Shown one piece after another: positions 20,981 through 33,045 of a stretch of 64,000 nucleotides of DNA (positions are counted from its first letter, which is position 1; each line of letters begins with the position of its first letter). The stretch is from Tricholoma matsutake. Its lineage: Eukaryota > Basidiomycota > Agaricomycetes > Agaricales > Tricholomataceae. Where the stretch lies: NCBI GenBank assembly GCA_026075535.2, contig AP026546.1:10354001-10418000 (forward strand), in the 5' to 3' direction. Both the position numbers and the translations under genes were made by a program. A model generated the notes under the pieces. That model was not told the DNA's origin. It ran no database searches and was given only the letters and a program-made list of their open reading frames with translations.

Positions 20981-22360
20981 CACCAGCATTTTAGGTATGG
21001 GGTTCAGCATTAATTTTCCTGCAGGTTTCTCTGGAAATTTCTTCCCCCTCATGCATGTATCACATCCATCCACATACCCCAACACATACTTTGAAATTCC
21101 ATTACTAATTCCAATGTCTTCCATCTTCCTGGGTGTCCGGCAGTCGGCGTATTATGATGTAACCAGACGATCTCCCTTTGCAAATCCTGATCTTTCAGTA
21201 CATACACTTTCCTCGAAACAACACCAACCCTTGTTCCTCAGCCCATTCATCTCCTTTAATATTACTTTTCTTCTCTCCCTTCAGAGCTTTCACAGCTTCC
21301 ACTACTTCATCATCCATTTCTGAACATTGTCTAATTTTAGACAACATTTCTGTTTCTGAGCTATCTATTAATAGATGCCCTTGACGCATAGCACAAATGC
21401 GAAAGTATTCAGGTTTGAGTAAGGTAACATTTTTATTGTCCTCCTCCACCCCCCTTTTATGATCAATACGTCTGGATAATGCATCTGCTTTCCTCATTAA
21501 GCTTCCCGCTTTGTGGACCAAGTGAAAATTGAAACACGATAGGAATAGTGCCCAATGCGCTTGCCGACGATTAAGCTTTTTAGCAGACATGAAGTATTGC
21601 AGATTTTGATGATCCATCCAGATCTCAATCTGATGCGTACATCCCTCCAAAAAATGCCTCCATGCCTCCTCCAATGCTCATATTATCCCCAACATCTCTT
21701 TGTCATACACATCATAATTCCTCTCCACATCATTCAACCCTCGGGACAGATATGCACAAGGATGCCATTTGTCATCTGTGCACAGCATTGATAATACCAC
21801 TCCAGTAGCAAAATCGGATGCATCTGATTCCACTTGTAAAGGGCATGTGAAATCCACTGGGGCTAATATTGGTCCCTCCACAAACTTCCTCTTCAACTCC
21901 TCAAACACTGTCTGCTGCTGCTCTCCCCACCTCCACACTGCTCCCTTTCGCATAAGGTTATGTAAGGGTGTGGCAATTTTAGAAAAATTGTGCACAAAGC
22001 GACAATAACAATTTGTGAGTCCCAGGCTTGAACCTCCTTGACACAGGTGGGCACAGGCCAATCTGTGATTGCCTGTACCTTGATCAGATCCATTTTGATC
22101 CCATCAGGGCTGATCAATAATCCTAGGAACTCAATCTTGCTTGCCCCAAACACACACTTCTCTGGTTTCAAAAATAGATCATTCTCCGCTAACCTCCATA
22201 GCACCTCCTGCACTATCGCCTCATGATTCTCTTCATCCTCTGTGAATATCAGAATGTCATCAATAAATATTATTACCACATCTTTGTCTATTACGTCCTT
22301 TAAAATGTCGTTCATCATATTTTGAAAGGTTGGGGGACTATTAGTCATCCTGAAAAACAT
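20981..22360 (-). pseudogene. A2 reverse transcriptase C-terminal part, RNase H and integrase zinc region
   Basis: There are three open pieces. 21893-22360 has FIDDILIF and the thumb, then a small deletion shifts the frame after KEVQA. 21678-22061 has RNase H ([14 protein letters not shown]) and ends at a TGA in [15 protein letters not shown], where A1 has CGA. 21195-21674 has MDHQNLQYF and the start of the zinc region. The 19-nt deletion near 21105 removes the NYWWPG part of the zinc domain. Confidence 0.82.
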
Positions 22361-23652
22361 GACAAGTGGCTTGAAGGATCCTCGACGCGTGGCAAATGCG
22401 GCCTTCCACTCATCTCCTTTCTTTATTTGTACATTGTTGTATCCCTATCATAAATCCAATTTTGTAAAGACCTTTGCTTTTCCCACCTTGTCAATTATTT
22501 CTGAGATCAATGGCAGGGGGTACACGTTCTTCACTGTCCACTCATTCAGATACATATAATCTGTACACATCCTCTTCCTTTGGTCTTTCTTTGGCACAAA
22601 GAATATTGGTGACATCTGCGGTGATTTTGAAGGTCATATGTATCCTTTGCGCAATTGCTCCTTCAGGAATGCATCCACTTCTTCTTGTTCCATTGGAGAT
22701 AACGGATATACCTTCAGTTTTTTCGGCACAAACCCTGGCTTCATCTTGATCGCATGATCCCATGGCTTCTGCACCGGCATTTGCTCAGACTCCTTCTGGA
22801 ACACTGACAGATATTCATGATACACTTTTGGCACCCATTCCTCCACTGGCTTCTCCACCTTCACGATATTCTTGTCCCACGACTGTCCTCCACAAACTGC
22901 TCTAAAGGTTTGCTTCTGCTCTTCTTTCTCGATCATGGAACTTCCTCATTTGGCATTTCCTCATCCTCCACTTCCTCCATCGTAACAGAATACTTCCTTG
23001 GACGTTCTTTTCCTCTCTTTTTCCTTTTCTCCTTGTTCATCTTCCTCCCATACACATTACATTCCTTAGGACAACGAGTCATTTGTACTTTCCCAGTTTT
23101 CCAATCAATTTCAGGATTATGCTTCCGTAACCATGGACATCCTATTATTAGATTGGTTTTCCCAAGATCGCACACTTCGAATATGGCTCGCTCCTGATGC
23201 TCCTGATACATTAGTAGTATAGTCACTTCCTCCTTGATAGTTCCTCCATGATTGACTGTTCCGTCAATATTGTACACCATTATAGGTTGCGCCAGCTTGT
23301 GTGTGTTAATACCATTTCCAGTAATTAAAGACTGATTAATGAATAATTCTGTAGCACCACTATCAAGCAAGACTTCCACATCAATCGCTGCATGCGTGTC
23401 CACTGTCTTCAGTCCCATAGTCAAGGTGATTTTGGGTTCTATTCGTGCAGAGCAAATAAAGAATGTAGGTGTTTTCGGAAATGGTGTGTGACAATTTTCT
23501 TTGTCACGTGATTGACAACAGTTGTACTCCTCTTCGTCATGTGATTCAGAACAGTTGTACTCCTCCTCGATTTCCTTCTCTGATTTACTCTGGGTTTCCT
23601 CAGATAATAATACATTGTAACGATTCTGGGTCACCAATGGGGAAACCTTCAC
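22361..23652 (-). pseudogene. A2 protease, linker and RT fingers
   Basis: The 239-codon open part starts at 23652 with KVSPLVTQNRYNVL and contains the protease site LLDSGATELFINQS. A second open piece (22634-22936) covers the linker and the RT start (MPVQKPWDHAIKMKPGF). Stops include TGA plus TAG at 22445-22450 in the DLRWGYNN motif. Confidence 0.8.
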
Positions 23653-24746
23653 TGGGACTCTTCCACAAAATTCTTCTGCTTGCCTTCCTCCAGCTTTACT
23701 TCCTTGATTGTAGCTTCCCTAATCTTTCTTTTCTGTCTACAATTCCTAGAAATGTGTCCTAACTGCCCACAGTTAAAACATTTAAGTGGGGCTCGTCTCC
23801 CTGCTTGATCAACCTCCATTGCCTCTGCTGGTGCTGCTGACTCTGTAACTATAGGTGTCACTGCCATGGCCAGTGGCTGTGCCCTCGGAGCTTGCGCCTG
23901 AGGCGCCTTTCCTTTCTTGGACTTTCCTCCTGATGAGTGTCCAAATTTACTACTTCCGTACATCAACTTTGACTCCACCTGTTCCTGCTGATATTGCTGG
24001 TCAAGGCGCATTGCCCAATTATACCCCTCGTCCAACTTCTCTGGCATAGAAGGTAGTCGGTAGATAGACTCGAATAAAGAGGGATTTAATCCTGCTTTCA
24101 AAAACTCTACCAATGCGGCTTCTCCCATATCCATTTGCGAAGCTTCTGCTTTGAACTGCAAAATAAATTCATCCGCTGTTAGGGAACCTTGGCGCATGGT
24201 CTTTAATTTAGCATTGGCTGTCGCCTTTGGATTAGGGTCTCCAAACTGTGCCTCCAATCTCTCCCGAAATTCCTTGAAGGTTGCAAATGGTTTATTTCCC
24301 ATGGCAATTTGATTAATAGCCTTGTTTCTCCAGAACTGTGCTTTCCCCCCCTGAATGTATGAGAGAGCAAACATAATCCTAGACTCGGCTGTATGAAACT
24401 CTGGCTTCCTCCCATGGATGTACAATACTATAGAGCTGATGAAGGATTTTGTATTCTCCATGGTACTGTCAAAGATTTGCGGGGGCGCATACTTAGGTAA
24501 GTGCGCTTTTCCATTTCCAGATTTCTCCGCTGTCTCATCCTCCTGTCACATCCACTCCACCATCTCATCCATCTCATCATCTCTTTCTCCTGTCATCTCT
24601 GGCTGTACTTCCACTTGTCTGGGCTGTGATGCTGCCAACACTGACACTAATTGCAACATTTGCACTGTAAGCACATCGATTTTTGCCTCTAGTGCTGGTG
24701 TGGGAACAGGATTAGGGCCAGGATTAGAAGTTGAGGGTTCGGACAT
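23649..24746 (-). pseudogene. A2 Gag
   Basis: ATG at 24746. A stop at about 24544 separates the first 66 codons from the 270-codon remainder (24461-23649), which carries the gag domain and an intact knuckle CFNCGQLGHISRNC. The length without the stop would be about 365 residues, as in A3. Confidence 0.85.
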
Positions 24747-25209
24747 AATGGTAAAATCTGTGATGAATCACTTCTTCGACAAATTCAAGATTTGTGCTTT
24801 GAGATCTCTCCAAATGTTTATGGGTCACGTGATTGTTCGTTGATCGTTTGTCGTTCGTCTGGCACATAATTTTGACACTTCGGATCAATAACCCTTCCAA
24901 CAGTGCCTGATCTCAGGGATAACACTGAATTCGGCCTGTAACTAAAATAGTCGTCCGAATAGAGTGATGTAAATCGTAACTAAACCAGATCCAATCAGTT
25001 GTCTGGTTGCAGCTGTCCTAATGATGAGCGCTACCTCTCAATCACTGGCAGTCGCAATGTAAGGCGAGGCCTGGCATCGGCTTACAAAAGAAAAGGTAGA
25101 TTATGTATATACAAGTACTTCCGGCTTGTGCTGAAAGGATGAGTAATTGGATGTGGCGCAGTGAAACAATGATGTATGCACAAGTAAGAGAAGGCACACT
25201 GATATGGGA

Positions 25210-25220
25210 AGTTGTGTTCT
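25210..25220 (-). other. Self-primer binding site of A2
   Basis: The plus strand reads AGTTGTGTTCT, 2 nt from the LTR edge. It is identical to the A1 and A3 LTR transcript start. The neighbouring 5' LTR of A2 itself has lost the first four bases of that start by a small deletion near 25404. Confidence 0.7.
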
Positions 25221-25222
25221 TC

Positions 25223-25517
25223 TGTTAGGGCAACACCCACTATCTGCTAGCTAAGACTGTGCAGGTTCTCTCTACAAGAAGGAGGCGGGATCCACGCTCA
25301 TGACGGGGGAACTGATGGTTTTGATGCGAGGGGTTATTAATAGATGAGTTGGTTGAGAAATGCCTTTCACACCGAAAATGTAGGTGGAATACCTAAGAGA
25401 ACACTGGGCATATATTTAGGGTTTATATACTATGTTACATATATTGTACAATGTTGTTACTGACACACTCATACATGCACGTACATATTGATGTGTGCAA
25501 AATAAAATTCTCATGCT
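25223..25517 (-). repeat. Truncated 5' LTR of A2
   Basis: It matches the family A LTR from TGTTAGGG to CTCATGCT and then stops abruptly at foreign sequence. About 18 bp around the transcript start are missing. Confidence 0.88.
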
Positions 25518-25850
25518 CACTTATCCAGGCTGTCACTGGCAAAAATTTGCCCCAGTGCCAGTTCACTATTGTGGCTCCACCAATCACATACATATGAATC
25601 CACCAGATGGCTAGGACCGTCCTGGCAACACCATCATCCAACGAGGCCAAGAGAGACAGATGGAATCCAAGGGGTAGGTGGTCCAAATTCACATTGGTGA
25701 GACTGTAGGACCAAAGAAGGATTGGCACATCCATCATAAGGCCAATGGAGGTGCTGATGTCGATCCAAGACATGACATACATCTGTCATATTTGTCAGTG
25801 ATGTATACTTACTTCCTTTAGGAAAGATCTCAACATACAAGCTCGGCATA
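25518..25850 (-). pseudogene. Fragment encoding hydrophobic segments, family unknown
   Basis: A minus-strand frame reads WIDISTSIGLMMDVPILLW, then FHLSLLASLDDGVARTVLAI and WWIHMYVIGGATIVNWHWG, two or three likely membrane helices. It abuts the broken end of the A2 LTR. A possible 30-nt GT-AG intron lies upstream. I do not recognise the family. Confidence 0.35.
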
Positions 25851-25934
25851 GAGAATTTTTTGCATCCAACATTGTTTTACACAGTTTGCCTGGTGTAACT
25901 CCAACAAAACTCGATGGAATCGGGACTCTGCACT

Positions 25935-26060
25935 GTAATTTACCCTCCCCCACCTATCCCGGTTGGAGTCCAGTTATTCCAGTCAGAGTCCAGTTATTCC
26001 GATTGGAGTCCAGTTATTCCAGTTATTCCGACCAGATTCTGGTTACTTCAGATGCTCAAC
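25935..26060. repeat. Subterminal repeats with GTCCAGTTATTCC motif
   Basis: TTTACCCTCCCCCACCTAT is followed by three or four copies of GGAGTCCAGTTATTCC. The inverted relative is at 32640-32880, ending ATAGGTGGGGGAGTGTAAA. It looks like the end of a nonautonomous DNA element. Confidence 0.5.
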
Positions 26061-26117
26061 TTAGAGCATATACCCTAATGGATAGTCAAATTTCAAGTCT
26101 TAAGTTGTCAAAGTGCC

Positions 26118-26220
26118 TACAAAATATATTTGTGCAGAGTAAGGATTGAACTCAAGACATCTTGATTAGAGTGATCACATGACAAACCAAACATGTGTGC
26201 TTAACCAGTTGAGCCACAGG
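26118..26220 (-). repeat. tRNA-derived SINE-like element
   Basis: On the minus strand, A box TGGCTCAACTGG and B box AGTTCAATCC. It is the second copy of the element at 19086-19185. Confidence 0.55.
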
Positions 26221-26304
26221 AGAATTATTAGATAGTAATATAATGTTTATTCATGACACTCTAATTTTTTTTGAAGTAGTTAAAGATCAAATTTTTTTAA
26301 TTAA

Positions 26305-26580
26305 CCACATCCCTCACATTGAATGCAAGGGAGTGGGGATGATTGTGATTATATACATAAACAAAGAATCCTCCCTCTCACAAGATGCAAGAGGGAGTTT
26401 TATTTATATACATAAAAAGCTAACCCCTCGTGCCAAACGTGAGGGGGGAGGTAAAAACATGAAGAAAAAAATCCCTCCCCCATGCAAAACAGGGGAGGGG
26501 GGGCACAATACTAATAAATAATTAAAAGTACAAAAAAAATCCCTCCCCACACAAAGTGCGGGGGAGGGGGAGGGGACATG
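26305..26580. repeat. Row of GC-rich hairpins
   Basis: Five consecutive hairpins have CCCTC-type left arms and GAGGG-type right arms around short A-rich loops, separated by A/T-rich spacers. Stem sequences differ but pairing is kept. The same design occurs at 18860-18990 and 59505-60345. Confidence 0.65.
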
Positions 26581-26707
26581 ACCCCGCTGTTGTCTGTCCT
26601 TCCACCCATGATCCACCCCATGAGCAGTTGCTCGTGAGGCTGGGGGCAGGTGGTGCATTGTTGTCTTCTATCCCTGCACCTAGGCATCGGCACGGGTAAT
26701 CCCACGG

Positions 26708-27830
26708 TGATGATACTCGACCAGGAAACCCAAACAAAAGCCACAACAAGGGCTCGAATGGTATAATGCTAGTTAGAGGAAGGTTGCAAGGTGGTACTAA
26801 ATATCACTGCTGAAAACGACTCTAAAGGGTGTGTGAAGAGGTGCGATGAGGTGCGATGAAGTTCAAAGAGGTGCGATGAGGTTCAATGAGGCTCGAAAGT
26901 ATTCGAAGCGCTGCGATGATGTTTGAGAGAAGTTTGATAATAATTGAGGGCATCCAAAGTGCTGCGATAACGTTTGAGGGAAATTTAACGAAGTTCAATG
27001 AGTATTCGAAGAGGTGCGATGAAGTTGAAGAGGTGCGATGAGGTGCGATGAAGTTCAAAGAAGTTCAAAGGCCTTTATAGAAGATGAAGACGCCTTTGAC
27101 GGTGACTGAGGATAGACTATGAGGACATAGAAAGGTGTCTAGAGAGGATAGACAATATGCGATAGTTTTGAGAAGCTAGTACGAGGAGTTCGAGGAAATT
27201 CAGTGTAAAACACTGAATTTCGAGACTAAGTCGAGATGCTTGGACTCAAGAGAATAGCTCTTAAATCAGACGATTGGTGTGAGAGGACGATGTATTTTTT
27301 TCTAAATAGCTAGTACAAGGCTATATATGTTTGGGAGAAGTGATACTAAAAAGGAAATAAAACATGAGGAATACATGAGGCGAGATATAAAACAATAGAG
27401 AATCTTTGCAAATCATAGAATAAATGAAAGACGATAAGAAGGGAAACGTCTAGAGACATGATTTATCACTGGTACCTGTTCCCATTGATCTAATATATCA
27501 TCAAGGTGGCCACAATCATGTCCTAAAATCCCATCGTTGTATCTCCTCATGTCCGGTGGTGCTCGATATGGGACGCACTAACTCTTACAAGGTGTGCTGC
27601 ATGTATCCAAAGGGCGGTGCGATTGGTATACGGTGGCTGAAGGCGTTTGAAGTGCTGCGATATCGTTCAAAGTCGTTCAAAGTCATTCGAGATCATTCGA
27701 AGTCGATCGAGATCGTTTGAAGTCGATCGAGATCATTTGAAATCGATCAAGATCATTTGAAATCGATCGAGATCATTTGAAGTCGATCGAAATAGTTTCG
27801 GAGCGGTGTCGCGGGGTTCATAGGGGTTGG
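26708..27830. mobile_element. Unclassified TGATGATG-type element, first copy (right end uncertain)
   Basis: It starts TGATGATACTCGACCAGGAA and shares sequence with 57458-58778 (AACCCAAACAAA, ATGGTATAA, and a later segment with ACATGAGG). It is rich in TTCGA and GGTGCGATGA. The right terminus CCTATCA seen in the other copies was not found, so the end is approximate. Confidence 0.45.
27681..27800. repeat. 20-bp tandem repeat GAAGTCGATCGAGATCATTT
   Basis: Five units of exactly 20 bp, preceded by shorter degenerate ones. Unit differences include TCG/TCA and CGA/CAA variants. It lies between the TGATGATG-type element and the hAT gene. Confidence 0.8.
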
Positions 27831-28078
27831 GGAGCATGCATTTTGATGTGTTGATGCCTCTGGAGATGGTCCCAGAGTTTAGAGTGCACAGTGGACGTAT
27901 CAGCGGGTATCCAGAAGACCTCCTGCACCTGCACCCGCACAGGAAGATCTCCCATGTGTACGGGTTTCAATCTGATGGGTTTCATGGGTACTGAACGGGT
28001 AAGGGTACATACATGGGTTAGATACCATAAATGCATGCAGGTAGCATTGTAGCAAGAGTAAAGCATATAATACCTAGT

Positions 28079-31000
28079 CTAATGAGCATTCAAACTATCC
28101 CCCAGCTTATTCAACTCTATCTGAACATCCATGTCGTCCAATCGTGTGATGGCCTCGACATCTTCATCCCTGACTAGTCCCATCAGGCTCCAAGAGCCAA
28201 GGCACAACAGTGCCCATGTCAAGGCTACAGATAATTGGCTTCGTGTGTGAGAAAGAACAAGCTGTCCACGGCTGAACAAACGTTCGATGTCAACAGATGT
28301 GGCTGAGATGAATTAAGTAGTCAGTATAGAGGATAGCTAGAGTAGAGCCAGAATCACAAATGAACACACCTGGAATTGAGAGATAGTCTAAGGGCATACA
28401 GTAAAGGCGCGGATATGTTTTGTGCTTCTCGTACCACCACTGCAGTGCATCTTGAATATTTTCCACGTTCGTGTTGAGATACAATGAAAGTTCGTCGACG
28501 AAAGCAGCACTATGAATAGGAGCAAGTGAGGGGAGATTGTCGAAGATGTTGTCGAAGATGTTCTTTGATGTTTGAGCCTATGCAGTAATATATTATATGA
28601 TAAGGAACATGTATTACAAAAAAATTAAGTAGTACAATGCACCATTGATTTTGTTGTCAAATTTCCCTGCTTATCGTTCCCGGGCCCATTTCCTGCTGAT
28701 TCTGTTGTCAGTAGTGCAGCATAACACAGCTCGAATTGCTCCCGCACCAGATCTTCTGATGTGTCAATCCAGGATTGATCCCATCCAGTGGCTTCGAAAT
28801 AAGCAAGTTTGTGACGAGGGTGAAGCACTTGAAATCTCGTTAGCAGTATTATATGAGGTTTGAATGGTAAGTGAGTAGTATTTGTTGAGTGTCCATTTGG
28901 AAATCTCAATAGCGGCACAGACAGCAGGATGATTCTTGCTAGATGGTAGAGTCACGTTGGTGAAGGCCATGTCGATATGATCCATGGCAGGGATCACTGT
29001 TGGTAAGTTTGGAGTTCCACAAGAGAAGTAGAGTGTTGCATCCTTCAAGATCTGTGACAGGGCATCAGTGTCATTGTCCATCGATAACACCAATAACAGT
29101 GGGTAACAGTGAGTGCTTAGTGCCGCACTGCCTTCACCCGGCACCGCTGCAGCGCTACCACAATGCCAATTACAGTGAGTGCTTAGTGCTGCACTGCCCA
29201 CTCACCTTCAGGATGTCTTGCAACTCCTCTGCAATTGCCCATTCCGCCTCGACCAACTCAAATTGACACAAGTCGTTCTTCCGGTCGGATGTCATGTCTT
29301 CAATAGCCACACAATACTGGATCGCAAAGCACAGCATGTCATAAGTCGAGTTCCACCTTGTTGAGACGTCTTGTGGCATTATCTTGATTGCAAGCTCGAG
29401 ATTCTCTAGGCATTCCTTCCATGCGGGTAGCAAGATTGTTGTCGAATATACTATTTTATAAGCGAGTTTCCGAAGCTATCAGAGTAAATGAGCCTGTTAG
29501 AACATGCAGGTAAATACTTTACATATTGTCTTCACCTTCACTAGCATCTTCTTAACTGGCTGAATAGAGTCTTCCAAATTCTCCCGTTCCTCAAGTGTCA
29601 AAGCCTCAACCTCATTAACCCATCCTTCAAGATTGTCCTCCTCCTCAGTCTCGTTGTCCACATCATCTTTCTCTTGTGCCATGGTAAGCTCTTCCTGCTC
29701 GATGTTGCCTGCCAGATCTAATAGAGCTTGTTCATCATCAGTTAGATCCTCCTCCTCCTTCTTATCATCCTGTTTCACATCAAACTGCTTAAGCAAAGAC
29801 CTCACGACTAAGTTCAGAATGTGGGCAAAGCACCGGGTGCAATTGACAGGGGAATACTTGGTAAGCATGTGGTCCAACTTGGTCAACATAGTATCATTGT
29901 TTGACACATTGTCACAGGTTACTGACAAGATTTTATGTTTGATACCAAAATCACGAAGAACTTCTGCAAACACAATGGCCAAATTCATACCAGAGTGGGA
30001 CTAGGACAAACAGTTAGTCAGCATTCAACCCCTAACTTTCAGGTGTATACCTTTGGGACCTCGATGACATCAAGAACAATTGCAATGGGGTGGCCTTGTG
30101 TCTCGAAGTGTGCCGTCACAGCGACATATGCATAGTGGTTTGGGGAAGTCCACACGTTGGTTGCAAAACTGATGTCACCGTCATATTCCTGTAATGATAC
30201 CAAAAGTGCTGCACTATATGCTAACCTGTAGGAGCTTTGCAATCCGATCCCATGTGCGAGAAAAAACCAACTTCACATCTCGAGAGACTGTCAAGGTGGA
30301 TGGAACATAATATTCTGGTCTTCCAGTCTTCATTAAACTGAGGAACCCACGATCTTCGACAATTCGGAATGGCTGAAGACTTTCTGAAACCCAGTGAACT
30401 ATTTCAGCCCTGTCAACCAGAAGTCAGCATGTGGATCGGGATTCAATGAATGGATGTACTTGGTTTCTGTCTTGGTATGCATGCGGTGAGAGTATGTAAC
30501 CTTTCCTATACCTAACCACTTAAAGATTGCTGTGATCGACCCTGTTTTTGCTAGAGGCTTCATTATGGTTTCTCGGGCCTCGGTAGCATCTTTGCATCTA
30601 TTTGTGGCATCCCATGCTTCCTCGCCCCAACACGACTTGGCATGTTTGATCATGTTGCTGGTCGATGCTTTATCCTTGGTGTCCAGGTAGCAACGTGCCT
30701 TGTACTTGCAGCTGCAAGCTGCACATTTAAACTCGTGGCATCAATGGCTGTTAACATAGGTGATGTCCGGGATGGGATGGTAGAAAGCATAGATCGGGGA
30801 CTTCCAATCCTTGCTCAACCATTCTATTATCATGTGAGTAAACTAATTTTGGTTATGTTTCTATCACTCACTAAGCTCGTCATTGGAGTTATCCTCATCA
30901 GGGATCTCAATGACACTACTGGTGTTGCTGTGGTGACCTTGGTTAGATGAAGTTTCCAAAGGGGGATGTGAATTAGAGTTTTCTGTTTGGTCGATGTCGC

Positions 31001-31178
31001 TGTCTTCAGGTCCCAAGCGCTTGGGTTTCTTCTTCTTCTTTGGGCTAAGGAGTTCGGTGGCTTTGTGCTTGATTTTCTTGAGGGTTGTGCCTGCTTTGGA
31101 TGTGAGAGATTTGAAAGTCTGTGTACTGGATTTGGACTTCATGGATGCGCCATCTGATTTCTTTGGCATGGTGTGCAA
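28079..31178 (-). pseudogene. hAT-superfamily transposase (about nine exons, damaged)
   Basis: The order on the minus strand is a Lys-rich N terminus (31178), a BED-type finger (CKYKARCYLDTKD, MIKHAKSC), then RAEIVHWVSESLQPF, FATNVWTSPNHYAYVAVT, KILSVTCDNVSNNDTM, RCFAHILNLVV, MPQDVSTRWNSTYDML, LHPRHKLAYF, and the dimerisation domain ALQWWYEKHKTYPRL, LSIP-ATSVDIERLFSRG, ending at 28079. Introns are supported by frame restoration, for example LLQ/EYDGD and VPK/SHSGMNL. A TGA at 30741-30743 interrupts the finger where Arg is expected, and a frameshift lies near 28860. I could not fix its terminal repeats. It would catalyse cut-and-paste transposition with 8-bp duplications, the length seen in the MITEs here. 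Confidence 0.87.
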
Positions 31179-31389
31179 AGGGAACAGAGGGGTGTGGGTT
31201 TCCAGGAGTTCTTGCTCCTCTCTGCATTCTCAAGTACACTCAGACAATATGGCTGATCTGAGCAAGGTGGCTGTTTCCATGACAGCATTGGATAGGGGAT
31301 TTTTTAAAATTATGTAGGGTCTGCTGGTCTGGTCAATGGACATAAATAGATATTGTAAATTAGTGTACTATTTCTGTAATGGGTTGGCG

Positions 31390-32306
31390 GTGGGTAACAG
31401 GTATCCCAGAGCATCACCCATACCCCAACCCGTGCTCACCCATACCCGCAACTCTCACGGGATACCCCAACCCATGCCGATGCCTACCTGCACCTGGGCG
31501 TCATTCCACCCACGTTCCACCCCATGAGCAGTTGCTCATGAGGCTGGGGGTGGGTGGCTTGTTGTCATTGTCATTCCACCTGCGATCCACCCCACGAGCA
31601 GTTGCTCGTGAGGCTGGGGGCGGGTGGTGTGTCATTGTCGTCTCCTGTCCCTGCGCCTGGGCATCATTCCACCCATGATCCACCCCATGAGCAGTTGCTT
31701 GTGAGGCTGGGGGTGGGTGGCTTGTCATCATTTGTTGCTGTCATCCCCTGTCTGGATTTCTGTTTTTTTTTTGCTTTTTTTTTTTTTGGGGGGGGGGGGG
31801 GGTTTGGGCGCGTCAGTGTGACATGGCATGAGTACAGAGGTGGGTGGGTGCTTACTAGGCAGGTACCCCCCTTCTGGGGTCTTCTGGCATCCCTCTGCAC
31901 CCTCCTAGCCCATGTCGACAGCCTCACATCCCATTTGAATGGGGAGGAGGGGATCGGGTTGGCATGGGCATGGGTTGCATGTTTTTCATTGTGGCAGGTC
32001 GTCCCCAGTAGTATACAACCTAAAAAGCAATGAATTACAATTAGTTGATTTATAAAAACAAAAAGAAAAAAGAAAAAAACTTATCTATGGCCCAACGACG
32101 TTGCTATCATTTGGGCCTGCGTTCTGTCCAGTCGGCTCGCATTTTTTGTCGTGGCAGGTCGTCCCCAGTAGTATACAACCTAAAAAGCAATGAATTACAA
32201 TTAGTTGATTTATAAAAACAAAAAGAAAAAAGAAAAAAACTTATCTATGGCCCAACAATGTTGCCATCATTTGGGCCCATGTTCCGTCCAGTCGGCTCGT
32301 TTAAAG
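31390..32306. repeat. MITE-like repeat module with GAGCAACTGCTC minisatellite
   Basis: It starts with GGGTAACAGGTATCCC and ACCCATACCC motifs, holds three minisatellite units (31500-31730), a T/G homopolymer run and sequence that is the inverse of 18170-18480. It ends in a tandem duplication. Boundaries are approximate. Confidence 0.5.
31991..32306. repeat. 160-bp tandem duplication
   Basis: The unit from GTGGCAGGTCGTCCCCAGTA recurs at 32151, exactly 160 bp on. The first 105 bp or so look identical. Later differences include CGACG versus CAATG, both CpG-type. Confidence 0.8.
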
Positions 32307-32544
32307 GTGGTGGTGATGGTGGGAGTGGGTGTGGGAGTGTTGGTGGTGGGTGTGCACACAGTGGTAGTGGTAGAGTGGAGAGGAGGAGGCAGTGTTGAGA
32401 ACAGTGGTGGTGGTGGTTGTGAGCTGGCAGTCATGTGTCACCTGTCATGCATGTATGCGTACTTATTATTTATTCCATTAATGGCTGCAGTTAACTACGC
32501 ACCTTGGTTTGGTCATAAAGGTATTAAATGTATGTAGAGGAATG

Positions 32545-32618
32545 ATTACCTGGTAGCTCAGTGGTTAAGCACACTGTGATATGCAGACCCAAGGTCAAGG
32601 GTTCAATTCTTGTTGTAT
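32545..32618 (+). repeat. tRNA-derived SINE-like head
   Basis: A box TAGCTCAGTGG (32554-32564) and B box GGTTCAATTC (32600-32609) have correct spacing. The acceptor stem is poor. It is followed by the ATTCCGG-type subterminal repeats of another element. Confidence 0.5.
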
Positions 32619-32639
32619 GTCAAACTTTTATTTGGGGAA

Positions 32640-32880
32640 GCACGTGCATTCTGGTTAGTCCAGTTAGTCCGGTTATTCCTGTTATTCCGGTTGTGATGAG
32701 TCCATTCAGATTCCGGGGATTCCGGGTGTAAATTGGATCCTTATTCCAACTGGAATTGTGCTGCATAGGGAAAACTACATAAAAAAGAAATTCCACTGGA
32801 TTCCAGAAATTCCAGAAACTCCAGCCGGACAAACCGGAATTCAACCAGAATAGGTGGGGGAGTGTAAAGTACTCACTCCG
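32640..32880. repeat. Element end with ATTCC/ATTCCGG subterminal repeats
   Basis: Many short copies of TTATTCCGGTT, GATTCCGG and AATTCCAG lie in both orientations. It ends ATAGGTGGGGGAGTGTAAAG, the inverse of the end at 25935. Confidence 0.5.
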
Positions 32881-33045
32881 CGTACCAAATGATCTCTTGT
32901 GTCCGCATTTGGAGTTGCCCTTTTGGGCCCAATTGCAAAGAAAAAGGGTTGAAGATTGAGAGACTTTTGTTTGACATGGTCGTGGTTGGTGATCAAGATA
33001 ATCGTGTTTACATCATGTTTACATAATACATGTGGCCCTTTTCAG

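Larger units (their letters stand above)
19411..25517 (-). mobile_element. Ty3/gypsy family A, copy A2 (5' LTR truncated)
   Basis: Gene order and sequence match A1 and A3 on the minus strand. The 3' LTR (19411-19811) is complete. The 5' LTR runs only from 25223 to 25517, lacking about 110 bp of its outer end, and also has a small deletion in R. Pol has many stops and frameshifts. It keeps FIDD in RT but has ISNRR in place of ISDRG in integrase, plus the 19-nt deletion shared with A1. Confidence 0.92.

Noticed and set aside
29000..31317. Plus-strand frames opposite the hAT gene
   Set aside because: Shadows. The minus strand carries all conserved hAT motifs and the introns.
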